NCBI GenBank assembly: GCA_022425845.1 | Contig: JAKMEU010000297.1 | Span: 1 to 22,388, forward strand | Reading direction: 5' to 3' | DNA length: 22,388 nt | From: Luminiphilus sp. | Lineage (GTDB): Bacteria > Pseudomonadota > Gammaproteobacteria > Pseudomonadales > Halieaceae | Shown: positions 1 through 7,282 of the stretch, piece by piece | Position numbering within the stretch: position 1 is the stretch's first letter | How the letters are laid out: every line of letters begins with the position of its first letter | The notes under the pieces: model-generated | What the model saw: only the letters and a program-made list of their open reading frames with translations | Databases searched by the model: none | Told to the model about the DNA's origin: nothing | Position numbers and translations under genes: made by a program

Positions 1-662
1 AGGACAGCGTCGCCAAGACGCAGCACCTTGCCCACCAAGGCCTGCTCCGGATAGGCACCGTTGCCTTCCGGAAAGTCCAGAAGCAGGTTGGGCCTGAAGC
101 GTCTTACATCAAACTTACTGTTGGGTGCTGCGGCCGTGAGGGTCGCCAACGACTGCCGACTCATCAGCATGAGCGGAAAGGCATCGAAATAGGTTCCCGG
201 GGGAGACTCGAATTCCAGCAACTCGGCGAATTCAGAGAGATCCGGGAGAGGTTCACCCGGCAGGCGACCAAATACCGTTCGCAGCTCTTGCTCGAAATCG
301 TCATTATCGGGAGCACCACGTCGATAATGCTCAACATTTTCGGCGGGGAGGATGGGCCACAGCGTCACCGGGTGGTCAAGCTTTACGGACAACCACTGGT
401 TGACGTCCTGGGCACTGGCCGCGCAGGATTCCCCATCTGGAGCGGTGATCAGCGGCGCTGCATCATCCATGTGACGCGCCTGGAAGCGCATCAGCTGCGG
501 TATCTGCTTGGCACCCCGAATCCCGCCCCGCTTCTCGTCACGGGTGGCCCAGGCTCGATCTCCCGGAATGCCCTTTTCCCCAAGGAACGTCGATGGAAGG
601 ATCTCACCCAACATGGATTTCACGGGATAACGACGGATCTCAATTAACTCAGGTGCGCTCAT
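1..662 (-). CDS. MOSC-domain protein, N-terminal part (3' end beyond left edge)
   Basis: The ATG is at 662 and the frame is open to base 1, giving about 220 residues of an incomplete protein. It opens with MSAPELIEIRRYPVKS, the typical start of the MOSC N-terminal beta-barrel domain, where the YPVKS motif is characteristic. A later stretch, KFDVRRFRPNLLLDFPEG, is the Arg-Phe-Arg-x-Asn block found at the beginning of the MOSC domain proper. MOSC proteins are predicted sulfur carriers related to the C-terminal domain of molybdenum cofactor sulfurase; related proteins such as YcbX and YiiM detoxify N-hydroxylated compounds. The conserved cysteine of the family would lie beyond the window, so activity cannot be judged. 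The gene is downstream of dbpA on the same strand, but a 129-base gap with its own candidate promoter suggests separate transcription. Confidence 0.85.
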   Translation of the reverse strand, partial: MSAPELIEIRRYPVKSMLGEILPSTFLGEKGIPGDRAWATRDEKRGGIRGAKQIPQLMRFQARHMDDAAPLITAPDGESCAASAQDVNQWLSVKLDHPVTLWPILPAENVEHYRRGAPDNDDFEQELRTVFGRLPGEPLPDLSEFAELLEFESPPGTYFDAFPLMLMSRQSLATLTAAAPNSKFDVRRFRPNLLLDFPEGNGAYPEQALVGKVLRLGDAV

Positions 663-690
663 TACGCCAGCCTCGTAACACTCTGGACCC

Positions 691-720
691 ACTGTAGCCG
701 CAACAGGCGCGGGGTGTACA
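691..720 (-). promoter_or_regulatory. Candidate promoter of the MOSC gene
   Basis: Read on the minus strand there is a -35-like TGTACA (715-720) and a -10-like TACAGT (691-696), separated by 18 bases, each 4/6 to the sigma-70 consensus. The expected start of transcription would be only about 20-25 bases upstream of the ATG at 662. The -35 element lies inside a palindrome (708-726), so the site could be repressor-controlled. This is a match by eye only. Confidence 0.3.
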
Positions 721-726
721 CCCGCG
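708..726. promoter_or_regulatory. Palindrome, candidate operator
   Basis: The + strand reads CGCGGGGTGTACACCCGCG. The central 12 bases GGGTGTACACCC (712-723) are a perfect palindrome, and the arms CGCGGG/CCCGCG extend it if one G is bulged. It sits between the dbpA stop and the MOSC gene start, on top of the candidate -35 element of the MOSC gene. A run of T does not follow the hairpin on either strand at a useful distance, so an operator fits better than a terminator. The binding protein is unknown. Confidence 0.4.
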
Positions 727-791
727 TATTGAAAGGAAAAAAGCAACACAAACGCGCGGGCGCTGGGCATCACAATGCTGACCCTGCCACG

Positions 792-2177
792 CTAATTTTT
801 CAGCAGCTGTACCTTGAATTTGCGACCTTTTATTTTACCGTCGCTGAGGCACTGTAGCGCCCTGCCCGAACAGCCACGCTCAATCGCGACGTAGGCCGCA
901 TAGTCTGTAACATCGATCTTGCCTACCGCTCCCCCGGTGACACCTTCTTCTCTCGTTAAGGCACCCAGGATATCCCCCGGCCTCACTTTGTCCTTGCGGC
1001 CTCCCGCGATGCGAAGGGTCACGTAACGCGGTGCCGGCAATGGCGCCTGACCGGCGGTCAAGGTGTCCAGGGGTTCACAAGACAACGGTGCCTTCTGATC
1101 GTCGGCCAGTCGTTCAAGTCTGAAACGCTCTGATGCCGCGAGTAACGTCACGGCCAGACCCTGCTTACCTGCCCTCCCCGTACGCCCGATACGATGAAGA
1201 TAAGTTTCAGGGTCATGTGGAATGTCACTATTAACGACAGCTGCCAGATCGGCGATATCCAGCCCACGCGCCGCAACATCGGTGGCCACCAGAACGCGAC
1301 AACTCTGCTGGCGAAACTGGATCAGAACCCGGTCGCGATCCCGCTGCTCAAGATCACCATGAAGAGCCAGCGCCGCTATCCCCGAACGCCTCAACCGGGC
1401 AGCCACGTCTCTCACGGCATCTTTGGTATTGCAGAAAACCACCGCATTGTCTGGCTGGAAATACCGCAGTAGCCTCTCCACGCTCTCGGGCTTCGACTCT
1501 TTATGACAAATAAAAAATCGCTGCTCGATCAAAGGGCTGTCAGACGCGTCTTCGACTTTTATTCGAGCCGGTGAGCGCTGGAACTGCCCACTAAGCTTTC
1601 GAATATCATCGGGGTAGGTGGCGGAGAAAAAGAGTGTTTGGCGCGCCGCTGGCGTGTGACCAATGATGTGGCTCATATCGTCGATGAAGCCCATGTCAAG
1701 CATTCGGTCGGCTTCGTCAAGCACCAGGGTGCTTATACGCTCCAGCGATAGCGTCTGTTTCCGGAGGTGGTCCCTGATGCGTCCTGGCGTCCCCACGATG
1801 ACGTGCCCGCCGTGCTCGAGCGAACCTATTTGCGCCCCAATCGACTGGCCGCCGCACAACACCACAACCTTTATATTGGGCTGATACCGCGCCAAACGGC
1901 GGATCTCCTGCGCCACCTGCGTTGCCAACTCACGGGTGGGACACAGAATCAGTCCCTGCGCCCCAAAATCCCTGGGGTTTATTTTGTTAAGGAGTGGTAA
2001 TCCAAAAGCAAGCGTCTTGCCGCTGCCGGTTTTAGCCTGACCAATGAGATCGCCCCCCGCGAGGGCCACGGGCAGCGCCGCTGCCTGTATGTCCGTCATG
2101 GTCTCGAAGCCCAGCGTGCGCAGGTTCTGCAACTGGGCGGTAGACAGCTTCAAACTCTCGAAGCGCTGTTGCGTCAT
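792..2177 (-). CDS. dbpA: ATP-dependent RNA helicase DbpA (DEAD-box)
   Basis: A 461-residue DEAD-box helicase of normal DbpA length (E. coli about 457). Motifs are in order: Q-motif glutamine near residue 31, Walker A AKTGSGKT (48-55), PTRELA (80-85), TPGR (130-133), DEAD (154-157), SAT (185-187), and in the second RecA domain FCNT, ATDVAARGLD and HRIGRTGR. The C-terminal 75 or so residues, including GGRKDKVRPGDILGAL, form the DbpA RNA-binding domain, which in E. coli DbpA recognises hairpin 92 of 23S rRNA. The known role is late assembly of the 50S subunit. The start ATG overlaps the stop of the upstream RIO kinase gene as ATGA, with AGG five bases before it, so the two are probably translationally coupled. 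No strong terminator is visible after the stop. Confidence 0.95.
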   Translation of the reverse strand: MTQQRFESLKLSTAQLQNLRTLGFETMTDIQAAALPVALAGGDLIGQAKTGSGKTLAFGLPLLNKINPRDFGAQGLILCPTRELATQVAQEIRRLARYQPNIKVVVLCGGQSIGAQIGSLEHGGHVIVGTPGRIRDHLRKQTLSLERISTLVLDEADRMLDMGFIDDMSHIIGHTPAARQTLFFSATYPDDIRKLSGQFQRSPARIKVEDASDSPLIEQRFFICHKESKPESVERLLRYFQPDNAVVFCNTKDAVRDVAARLRRSGIAALALHGDLEQRDRDRVLIQFRQQSCRVLVATDVAARGLDIADLAAVVNSDIPHDPETYLHRIGRTGRAGKQGLAVTLLAASERFRLERLADDQKAPLSCEPLDTLTAGQAPLPAPRYVTLRIAGGRKDKVRPGDILGALTREEGVTGGAVGKIDVTDYAAYVAIERGCSGRALQCLSDGKIKGRKFKVQLLKN

Positions 2178-3034
2178 GCCTGTGGCTCATCAGCGCTGTG
2201 AATACGCGCCTGGCGCTCTTCCTCTTCCTTGAGCGCCGCCTGTATTTCCATCAAAACCGCATCGACATCGGCCACGGTATCGTCGTCCTCAAACAGGCCT
2301 GTCAACTGACTCTCGGGGTGAAGGTTACCCGCCTCATACAGCGCCCACATCTCTTCGGCAAAGCGGGTGTTGAGAAGTTCTGGAGCCGACAACCCGTAAT
2401 AGGCCGTCATATTGTTAACGTCCCGCTCCAACATCGTTTTGGCATGGTTATTCGCGGCGGCATCGACCGCCTGGGGCAGGTCAATAATGACAGGGCCGTA
2501 GTCATCAACGAGCACATTGAACTCGGAAAGGTCGCCATGCACCAAGCCGGCACAGAGCATTTTGACGACATACCCCATCATGACGGCGTGATCCTCAAGA
2601 GCCTGCTCCCGCGTTAGCACCACGTCATTCAGGCGCGGCGCCACCTCCCCCTCTTCGGTGGTGACCAGTTCCATGAGCAGCACACCGTCAAAGCAGCCAT
2701 AAGGCGTGGGCACGCGGACACCCGCCCGCTCCAGTTTATAGAGCGCATCGACTTCAGCATTGTGCCAGGCCTCCTCCTGCTGTTTCCGACCGTACTTGGA
2801 GCGCTTCTCCATGGCCCGTTGGCGTCGGCTGTTGCGCCCTTTGCGCCCTTCCTGATATTCAACTGCCTGCTTGAAACTACGCTTCGCAGCTTCTTTGTAG
2901 ACTTTTGCGCAGCGCATCTCCCCACCACAGCGGACAACATAAACCGTTGCCTCCTTGCCGCTCATCAACTGGCGCACAACGCCGTCAACGACGCCGTCTT
3001 CGACCAGAGGAGCAATACGTGTGGGGATTTTCAT
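2174..3034 (-). CDS. RIO-family serine/threonine protein kinase
   Basis: A 286-residue RIO1-like kinase. Visible motifs are the nucleotide-binding loop SGKEATVYVV (25-34), the ATP-anchoring Lys44 in AKVYKEA, the catalytic loop HGDLSEFNVLV (166-176; Asp168 and Asn173) and the metal-binding Asp185 in IIDLPQ. All key residues are present, so an active ATP-binding enzyme is expected. It has only a short N-terminal segment before the kinase fold, without the long winged-helix region of archaeal and eukaryotic RIO1/RIO2. It ends in a charged tail (EEEERQARIHSADEPQA). RIO1 and RIO2 act in small ribosomal subunit maturation in eukaryotes; bacterial members are poorly characterised. The gene is the first of a two-gene unit with dbpA (4-bp overlap). 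Its start follows tRNA-Ala and a terminator on the same strand. Confidence 0.9.
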   Translation of the reverse strand: MKIPTRIAPLVEDGVVDGVVRQLMSGKEATVYVVRCGGEMRCAKVYKEAAKRSFKQAVEYQEGRKGRNSRRQRAMEKRSKYGRKQQEEAWHNAEVDALYKLERAGVRVPTPYGCFDGVLLMELVTTEEGEVAPRLNDVVLTREQALEDHAVMMGYVVKMLCAGLVHGDLSEFNVLVDDYGPVIIDLPQAVDAAANNHAKTMLERDVNNMTAYYGLSAPELLNTRFAEEMWALYEAGNLHPESQLTGLFEDDDTVADVDAVLMEIQAALKEEEERQARIHSADEPQA

Positions 3035-3180
3035 GCAGTCGCTAAATAATCAGTCTGGGGGAAATGAGTGGGATTACGCCATGCCCCCACGGCCGTTACG
3101 AAGGAACATCAAGTCGATCGCCGCATGAGGTTCCGTAAAAGCGGTAACGCAATGGTGAGGTCACGCGGGTCAGTGTACCT

Positions 3181-3207
3181 AAAAAGCCAGCTGACAGAGT
3201 GGCTTTT
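3181..3207 (-). terminator. Intrinsic terminator after tRNA-Ala
   Basis: On the minus strand the sequence AAAAGCCA (3207-3200) pairs perfectly with TGGCTTTT (3189-3182), separated by a 10-base loop; the second arm ends in a run of five T. It begins 20 bases after the CCA end of tRNA-Ala, the right place and orientation to end the tRNA transcript. The complementary A-run also gives a T-run on the other strand, so it could act in both directions. Confidence 0.75.
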
Positions 3208-3227
3208 CATCTTGCTGCTGCCAGATT

Positions 3228-3303
3228 TGGTGGAGCCAGGGAGGATCGAACTCCCGACCTCAACACTGCCAGTGTTGCGCTCTCCCAGCTGAGCTATGGC
3301 CCC
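3228..3303 (-). tRNA. tRNA-Ala (anticodon GGC)
   Basis: The 76-base cloverleaf is complete, including an encoded CCA end. The acceptor stem is GGGGCCA paired with TGGCTCC and contains the G3:U70 wobble pair, the main identity element of alanine tRNAs. The D-arm region is GCTC AGCTGGGA GAGC. The anticodon stem CAACA/TGTTG encloses the loop CTGGCAG, so the anticodon is GGC and reads GCC/GCU codons. The T-arm contains GTTCGATC. A promoter lies upstream and a hairpin terminator downstream, so it appears to be a single-tRNA transcript. In Pseudomonas, alanine and glutamate tRNAs are also found beside gltX; here a small membrane-protein gene separates them. Confidence 0.97.
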
Positions 3304-3330
3304 ATCGCATCGGTAAACCGAAGGACGCGC

Positions 3331-3359
3331 ATGCTATTAACATCGCCCTGCCCTGTCAA
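3331..3359 (-). promoter_or_regulatory. Promoter of tRNA-Ala
   Basis: On the minus strand there is a perfect -35 TTGACA (3354-3359), a 17-base spacer and a -10-like TAGCAT (3331-3336). A GC-rich GCGCG follows the -10, as is typical of the discriminator in stringently controlled stable-RNA promoters. It lies 27 bases before the mature 5' end of the tRNA, leaving a short leader for RNase P removal. Confidence 0.65.
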
Positions 3360-3391
3360 CTCACCGATGACAATACGGTCGGCGGGGCATG

Positions 3392-3407
3392 AGATCAGGT
3401 ATGATCT
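3392..3407. repeat. Inverted repeat between tRNA-Ala and the membrane-protein gene
   Basis: AGATCA (3392-3397) and TGATCT (3402-3407) are perfect 6-base arms around GGTA. The site lies in the divergent gap, about 33 bases upstream of the tRNA promoter and about 70 bases upstream of the ATG at 3480. It contains TATGAT (3400-3405), a 5/6 match to a -10 element for the + strand, but I see no good -35 with it. It could be an operator for the downstream gene, or chance. Confidence 0.3.
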
Positions 3408-3479
3408 GGCATGACGCCGCCCGAGTCGTAAGCACCACGACCCGGTGCACTGGGCAAATACACCACGAGGAGCGCCAGC

Positions 3480-3905
3480 ATGTATCCCAAGTTTCTTCTT
3501 GCCGTGTCCGGCACTATTTTTTTGGTCTACGGGGTGGCTTGCTGGATAAACCCCGAATTACCTGCCGAGTACGCGGGCCTGTTCATCGCAACGCACAACG
3601 GCTACGCCGAAATCGCGGCCATGTACGGTGGTTTGCAGAGTAGCTTTGGCGCTGTCCTCGTGGCCTCAGCCTTCCTCAAGGGCTACCAGCGGCCAGGCCT
3701 CTGGTTGATCCTGATTTGCATCGGCACCCTGGCGGCAGCCCGGGCCAGCGTTGCCCTGAGTGGCCTCGATTCCAGCTTTCAGGTGGCGAACAGCTCCCTG
3801 GGCATCGATATGAGCTCCAGCTTTACCAGCTACACCTGGGGTGCCCTCGCCTTCGAGGTGTTTATTGCCCTATGGGCCGGTTTGGCGCTACTCAGGAAAG
3901 GCTGA
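3480..3905 (+). CDS. Small four-helix membrane protein, DUF4345-like
   Basis: A 141-residue protein with four hydrophobic segments at roughly residues 4-22, 48-66, 72-92 and 115-137, and only short polar loops, so it is an inner-membrane protein without a cleavable signal. The segment EIAAMYGGLQSSFGAVLV, with its Met-Tyr-Gly-Gly block between helices, resembles the DUF4345 family; the assignment is from memory and not firm. Function is unknown. GAGGAG lies about 10 bases before the ATG and supports the start. The last 14 bases overlap the 3' end of gltX on the opposite strand, so the two genes converge without room for a separate terminator. Confidence 0.75.
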   Translation: MYPKFLLAVSGTIFLVYGVACWINPELPAEYAGLFIATHNGYAEIAAMYGGLQSSFGAVLVASAFLKGYQRPGLWLILICIGTLAAARASVALSGLDSSFQVANSSLGIDMSSSFTSYTWGALAFEVFIALWAGLALLRKG

Positions 3906-5382
3906 GACCCGCATACTCTTTTTCAAGCCGCTTGGCCGCCTTTTTTGAGACGCCACCCAGCGTCTCAATGCCAGCACGCAACCGCGCGCGGGTCATATCC
4001 GGACCTAAAATAGACATTGAGTCGGGCATTGAGTAGCCCGAGTTGCTCCCTGCAATGGCGACGAACAAAGGCGCGAAAAGCACCTTGGGCTTGAGTTCCA
4101 TGGCTGTGGCCAAAGACTTCAAGGTGTCAAACAACGCCTCCCGGCTCCAATCCCGCTGCGCCTCCAAAGACCAAAGGACAAACTGCAGCGATCGAACCGT
4201 ATCCTCGGCATCGCTGCCATCACTCCCGAAATCTGCGGCGGACAGCGGTAGCTCACCCGAAACAAGATAGGCTGACAGGGGCACAAAGTCTGAAAGCACG
4301 TTCATACGCGACTGGGCGTGGGGCAGGATTTTCTCCAGGGTCTCTTTATTGAGCGCCCAATCACGCAAGCGCTGGGCCAATTCCCCTAAATCCAGGTTCT
4401 CCCGAATCCACAGGCCGTTGAGCCAGCTCAGCTTTTCCACATCGAAGATGGGCCCACCCAGCGAGACGCGCTGAATATCAAACGCGGACTCCATCTCGGC
4501 CAGGCTAAACTTCTCCCGCTCATCGGGCATGGACCAACCCATGCGCCCCAGATAATTCACCACGGCCTCAGGCAGAAAGCCCATGCGCTGATAATAAAGA
4601 ATGCTGGTGGGGTTTTTGCGCTTGCTCAGTTTCGATTTGTCGGGATTACGCAGCAGCGGCAAATGACACAGCTTGGGCATGTCCCAGCCAAAGTACTCGT
4701 ACAGCAACTGATGCTTGGGGGCGGAATTAATCCATTCCTCGCCGCGGATAACATGGCTGATGTCCATCAGGTGATCGTCAACCACGTTGGCCAGGTGATA
4801 GGTGGGCATGCCATCTGATTTCAGCAGAATCTGCGCATCCACCATGCCCCAATCGAGCTCAATACGGCCCCGCAGCATGTCTTCAATCACACAAACCCCG
4901 GCCTCATCGGGCACCATCATGCGAATGACAAAAGGCGCGTTGGCGGCTTTCCGCCTCGCCTGCTCCTCCTCGGGCAGCATGAGATCACCGGGCTTCAGTG
5001 CCGAGCTGTTCCCCGACTCACGGCGGGCTTCCCGCAACGCATTGAGCTCATCAGCCGTCCGGTAACAGACAAAGGCCTTGCCCTCTTCTACCAACTGCCA
5101 GGCATAGCCCGCATAAATATCGCCTCGCTCGCTTTGCCTATACGGCCCGTGGGGACCACCCACATCCGGGCCCTCATCCCAGGTCAGACCCAGCCAGCTC
5201 AGGGAATCGAGAACGGCCTGCTCGGCTTCCGGGGTACTGCGCGCCCGGTCGGTGTCCTCAACACGCAAAATAAACTGCCCATTCTGCGCATGGGCGAAGC
5301 AGCGATTGAACAAAGCCATATAGGCGGTCCCCACATGGGGGTCACCGGTGGGAGATGGGGCCACTCGAGTGCGCACAGTCAC
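3892..5382 (-). CDS. gltX: Glutamate-tRNA ligase
   Basis: A 496-residue class I synthetase that charges tRNA-Glu. The HIGH-type signature is PHVGT (15-19) within APSPTGDPHVGTAY, and the KMSKS-type signature is KLSKR (251-255). The RVEDTDRARS (40-49) and GPYRQSERGDIY (79-90) blocks are standard for bacterial GluRS. The sequence follows the Pseudomonas-type enzyme closely (about 494 residues) from end to end. It lacks the paired cysteines of the E. coli zinc site in the 100-125 region, as Pseudomonas-type sequences often do. The start is GTG, supported by GGAG nine bases upstream. It overlaps the converging small membrane-protein gene by 14 bases. The full protein is present and no key residue is missing. 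Confidence 0.97.
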   Translation of the reverse strand: MTVRTRVAPSPTGDPHVGTAYMALFNRCFAHAQNGQFILRVEDTDRARSTPEAEQAVLDSLSWLGLTWDEGPDVGGPHGPYRQSERGDIYAGYAWQLVEEGKAFVCYRTADELNALREARRESGNSSALKPGDLMLPEEEQARRKAANAPFVIRMMVPDEAGVCVIEDMLRGRIELDWGMVDAQILLKSDGMPTYHLANVVDDHLMDISHVIRGEEWINSAPKHQLLYEYFGWDMPKLCHLPLLRNPDKSKLSKRKNPTSILYYQRMGFLPEAVVNYLGRMGWSMPDEREKFSLAEMESAFDIQRVSLGGPIFDVEKLSWLNGLWIRENLDLGELAQRLRDWALNKETLEKILPHAQSRMNVLSDFVPLSAYLVSGELPLSAADFGSDGSDAEDTVRSLQFVLWSLEAQRDWSREALFDTLKSLATAMELKPKVLFAPLFVAIAGSNSGYSMPDSMSILGPDMTRARLRAGIETLGGVSKKAAKRLEKEYAGLSLS

Positions 5383-5611
5383 AATGTGTTACTCCGGAAG
5401 AAAACCAGCAGAAGAGGCACGCAGTTTACCAGAGCTACAACGCCGACCGGAGGCGAAAAAAATCAATAAGTTCGGATGTCAATGATGGGGTTGAAGCATT
5501 GATTTGAGGCTGTCAAGGACTGCACACACCACCGCTGTCTGTGTCATAGTGCGCCCCTGCCGGGCCACGGATCGGGCCGGCACCCATACCAACAAACTCC
5601 GCAAGACGGGC

Positions 5612-7282
5612 ATGGACAGCGTGATCGACAGACAACACTCCCGGTTTTTACCGCGCACCCTCATCCTACTCCTGGCGCTGGGCCTGCTTTCGGGCTGCGG
5701 CGGGGGAGAAAGCAACGTGGTCTCGGGAAACCGAGACGGCATCCTGCACTACGGAAACGGTGCAGAACCCCAGGGACTCGACCCCCACGTGGTCACGGGC
5801 GTTCCTGAAAACCACCTGATTCGCGCCCTCTTCGAAGGGCTGGCCGTCAAAAATCCCATCACCCTCGAACCCGAGCCTGGCGTTGCTGAGCGCTGGGAAT
5901 TCAGCGATGAGGGGCGCATCATCACCTTCTACCTCAACCCTGATGCGAAATGGTCCAACGGCGAGCAGGTGACCGCCAGCGACTATGTGTGGAGCTGGAA
6001 CCGGGCGCTGCATCCGGAGACGGGCAACCTGTACTCCTACATGCTCTACCCCGTCGCCAATGCCGAAGCCTATTCCAAGGGGGAAATCGCTGACTTCGGT
6101 GAAGTCGGCGTCAAGGCTTTGGACGACACCACACTAGAGGTCACCCTAAATACGCCTACCCCCTACTTCATACAACTCATGGATCACTACAGCACCTTTG
6201 CTGTGCACCCGGAGACCCTGCTTCAGTTTGGCAAGATGACGGATCGCTTTACACCCTGGACCCGGGTTGGCAACATCGTCAGCAACGGCGCCTTCGTGCT
6301 GACGGACTGGGCACTCAACCGTCACATCAAGATGGCAAAGAGCGATCTCTACTGGGATCGGGACAAGGTTAATCTTAACGGCGTCGTGTTCTATCCCACC
6401 GAAAATGTCGTCAGCGAGGAGCGGATGTTCCGGGTGGAACAGCTGCATTACACACAGGTTGCGCCGCTGGATAAGATTCCGGTCTACCGGGAGTTAGCGG
6501 ATACCCCCTACGTTCAGGCACCCTACCTCGGCACCTATTATTATCTGGTGAATACCGACCGACCGCCGGTAGACAATGTAAAAGTGCGTCAGGCGCTCTC
6601 TATGGCGGTTGATCGCGACAAACTGGTACGCAGTGTTCTGCAGCACACCGCAGTCCCCGCCTACAGCATCACACCACCCGACACGCTGGGCTATTACCCT
6701 CCCCAGATCTTCTCCTATGACCCTGACAAGGCTCGAGCCCTGCTCGCTGAGGCCGGCTATCCCAACGGCGAGGGTTGGCCGGGGCTGGAAATCATTTACA
6801 ACACACAGGAAGCCCACCGAAAAATTGCTGTGGCCATACAGCAAATGTGGAAATCTGAGCTCAATGTCGATATCACCATCGCCAATCAGGAATGGAAGGT
6901 CTACCTGAACTCGGTCTCCCAGCGGGATTTTCAGGTGGCACGGCGCGGTTGGATCGGCGACTACGTTGACGCCAACAATTTCCTCGATCTGTTTATCACG
7001 GACGGCGGCAACAACAACACCGGCTACAGTAACCCTGTATACGACGATCTGATACTGCAGAAAGCGCCCCGGGCCCCAACCCGCGAGGAGCGCTACGCCC
7101 TGTTTACCCAGGCTGAGACCATGCTCATGGAGCAGATGCCGATCATCCCGATCTATACCTACACCAGCAAACACCTCGTCCATCCCAGTGTGGAGGGTAT
7201 TTATCCCAACCTGATGGACTCGCTGAATCTTAAATACGTGACGCTCAACCCCGACAGGTCGCTACCCGAGGGTCTTCGCTGA
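5612..7282 (+). CDS. Peptide ABC transporter substrate-binding lipoprotein, OppA-like
   Basis: A 556-residue extracytoplasmic solute-binding protein of family 5 (peptide/nickel class). I choose the ATG at 5612 because it gives a standard lipoprotein signal: basic start, hydrophobic LILLLALGL, then the lipobox LSGC with Cys29. The frame extends upstream to a TTG at 5504, but that would put over 60 residues before the lipobox Cys. After the Cys comes GAEPQGLDPHVVTG and then IRALFEGLAVKN, the usual opening of oligopeptide-binding proteins. Length is close to E. coli OppA (543). It is expected to be anchored in the inner membrane or held in the periplasm, delivering peptides to the permeases encoded next. 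The stop overlaps the next start as TGATG. The exact ligand cannot be read from sequence. Confidence 0.9.
   Translation: MDSVIDRQHSRFLPRTLILLLALGLLSGCGGGESNVVSGNRDGILHYGNGAEPQGLDPHVVTGVPENHLIRALFEGLAVKNPITLEPEPGVAERWEFSDEGRIITFYLNPDAKWSNGEQVTASDYVWSWNRALHPETGNLYSYMLYPVANAEAYSKGEIADFGEVGVKALDDTTLEVTLNTPTPYFIQLMDHYSTFAVHPETLLQFGKMTDRFTPWTRVGNIVSNGAFVLTDWALNRHIKMAKSDLYWDRDKVNLNGVVFYPTENVVSEERMFRVEQLHYTQVAPLDKIPVYRELADTPYVQAPYLGTYYYLVNTDRPPVDNVKVRQALSMAVDRDKLVRSVLQHTAVPAYSITPPDTLGYYPPQIFSYDPDKARALLAEAGYPNGEGWPGLEIIYNTQEAHRKIAVAIQQMWKSELNVDITIANQEWKVYLNSVSQRDFQVARRGWIGDYVDANNFLDLFITDGGNNNTGYSNPVYDDLILQKAPRAPTREERYALFTQAETMLMEQMPIIPIYTYTSKHLVHPSVEGIYPNLMDSLNLKYVTLNPDRSLPEGLR

Noticed and set aside
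288..647. 119-codon open frame on the plus strand
   Set aside because: Antisense to the MOSC gene, whose motifs are clear on the other strand.
3068..3414. Open frames on the plus strand across the tRNA region (EPGRIELPTSTLP-type peptide)
   Set aside because: This is the familiar false protein produced by translating the reverse complement of a tRNA gene; tRNA-Ala explains the region.
5504..5611. Upstream extension of the peptide-binding protein to a TTG start
   Set aside because: It would place 36 non-hydrophobic residues before a perfect lipoprotein signal peptide, so the ATG at 5612 is preferred.
6494..7183. 229-codon open frame on the minus strand
   Set aside because: Antisense to the peptide-binding lipoprotein gene, with no motif and no plausible ribosome-binding site or neighbours in that direction.
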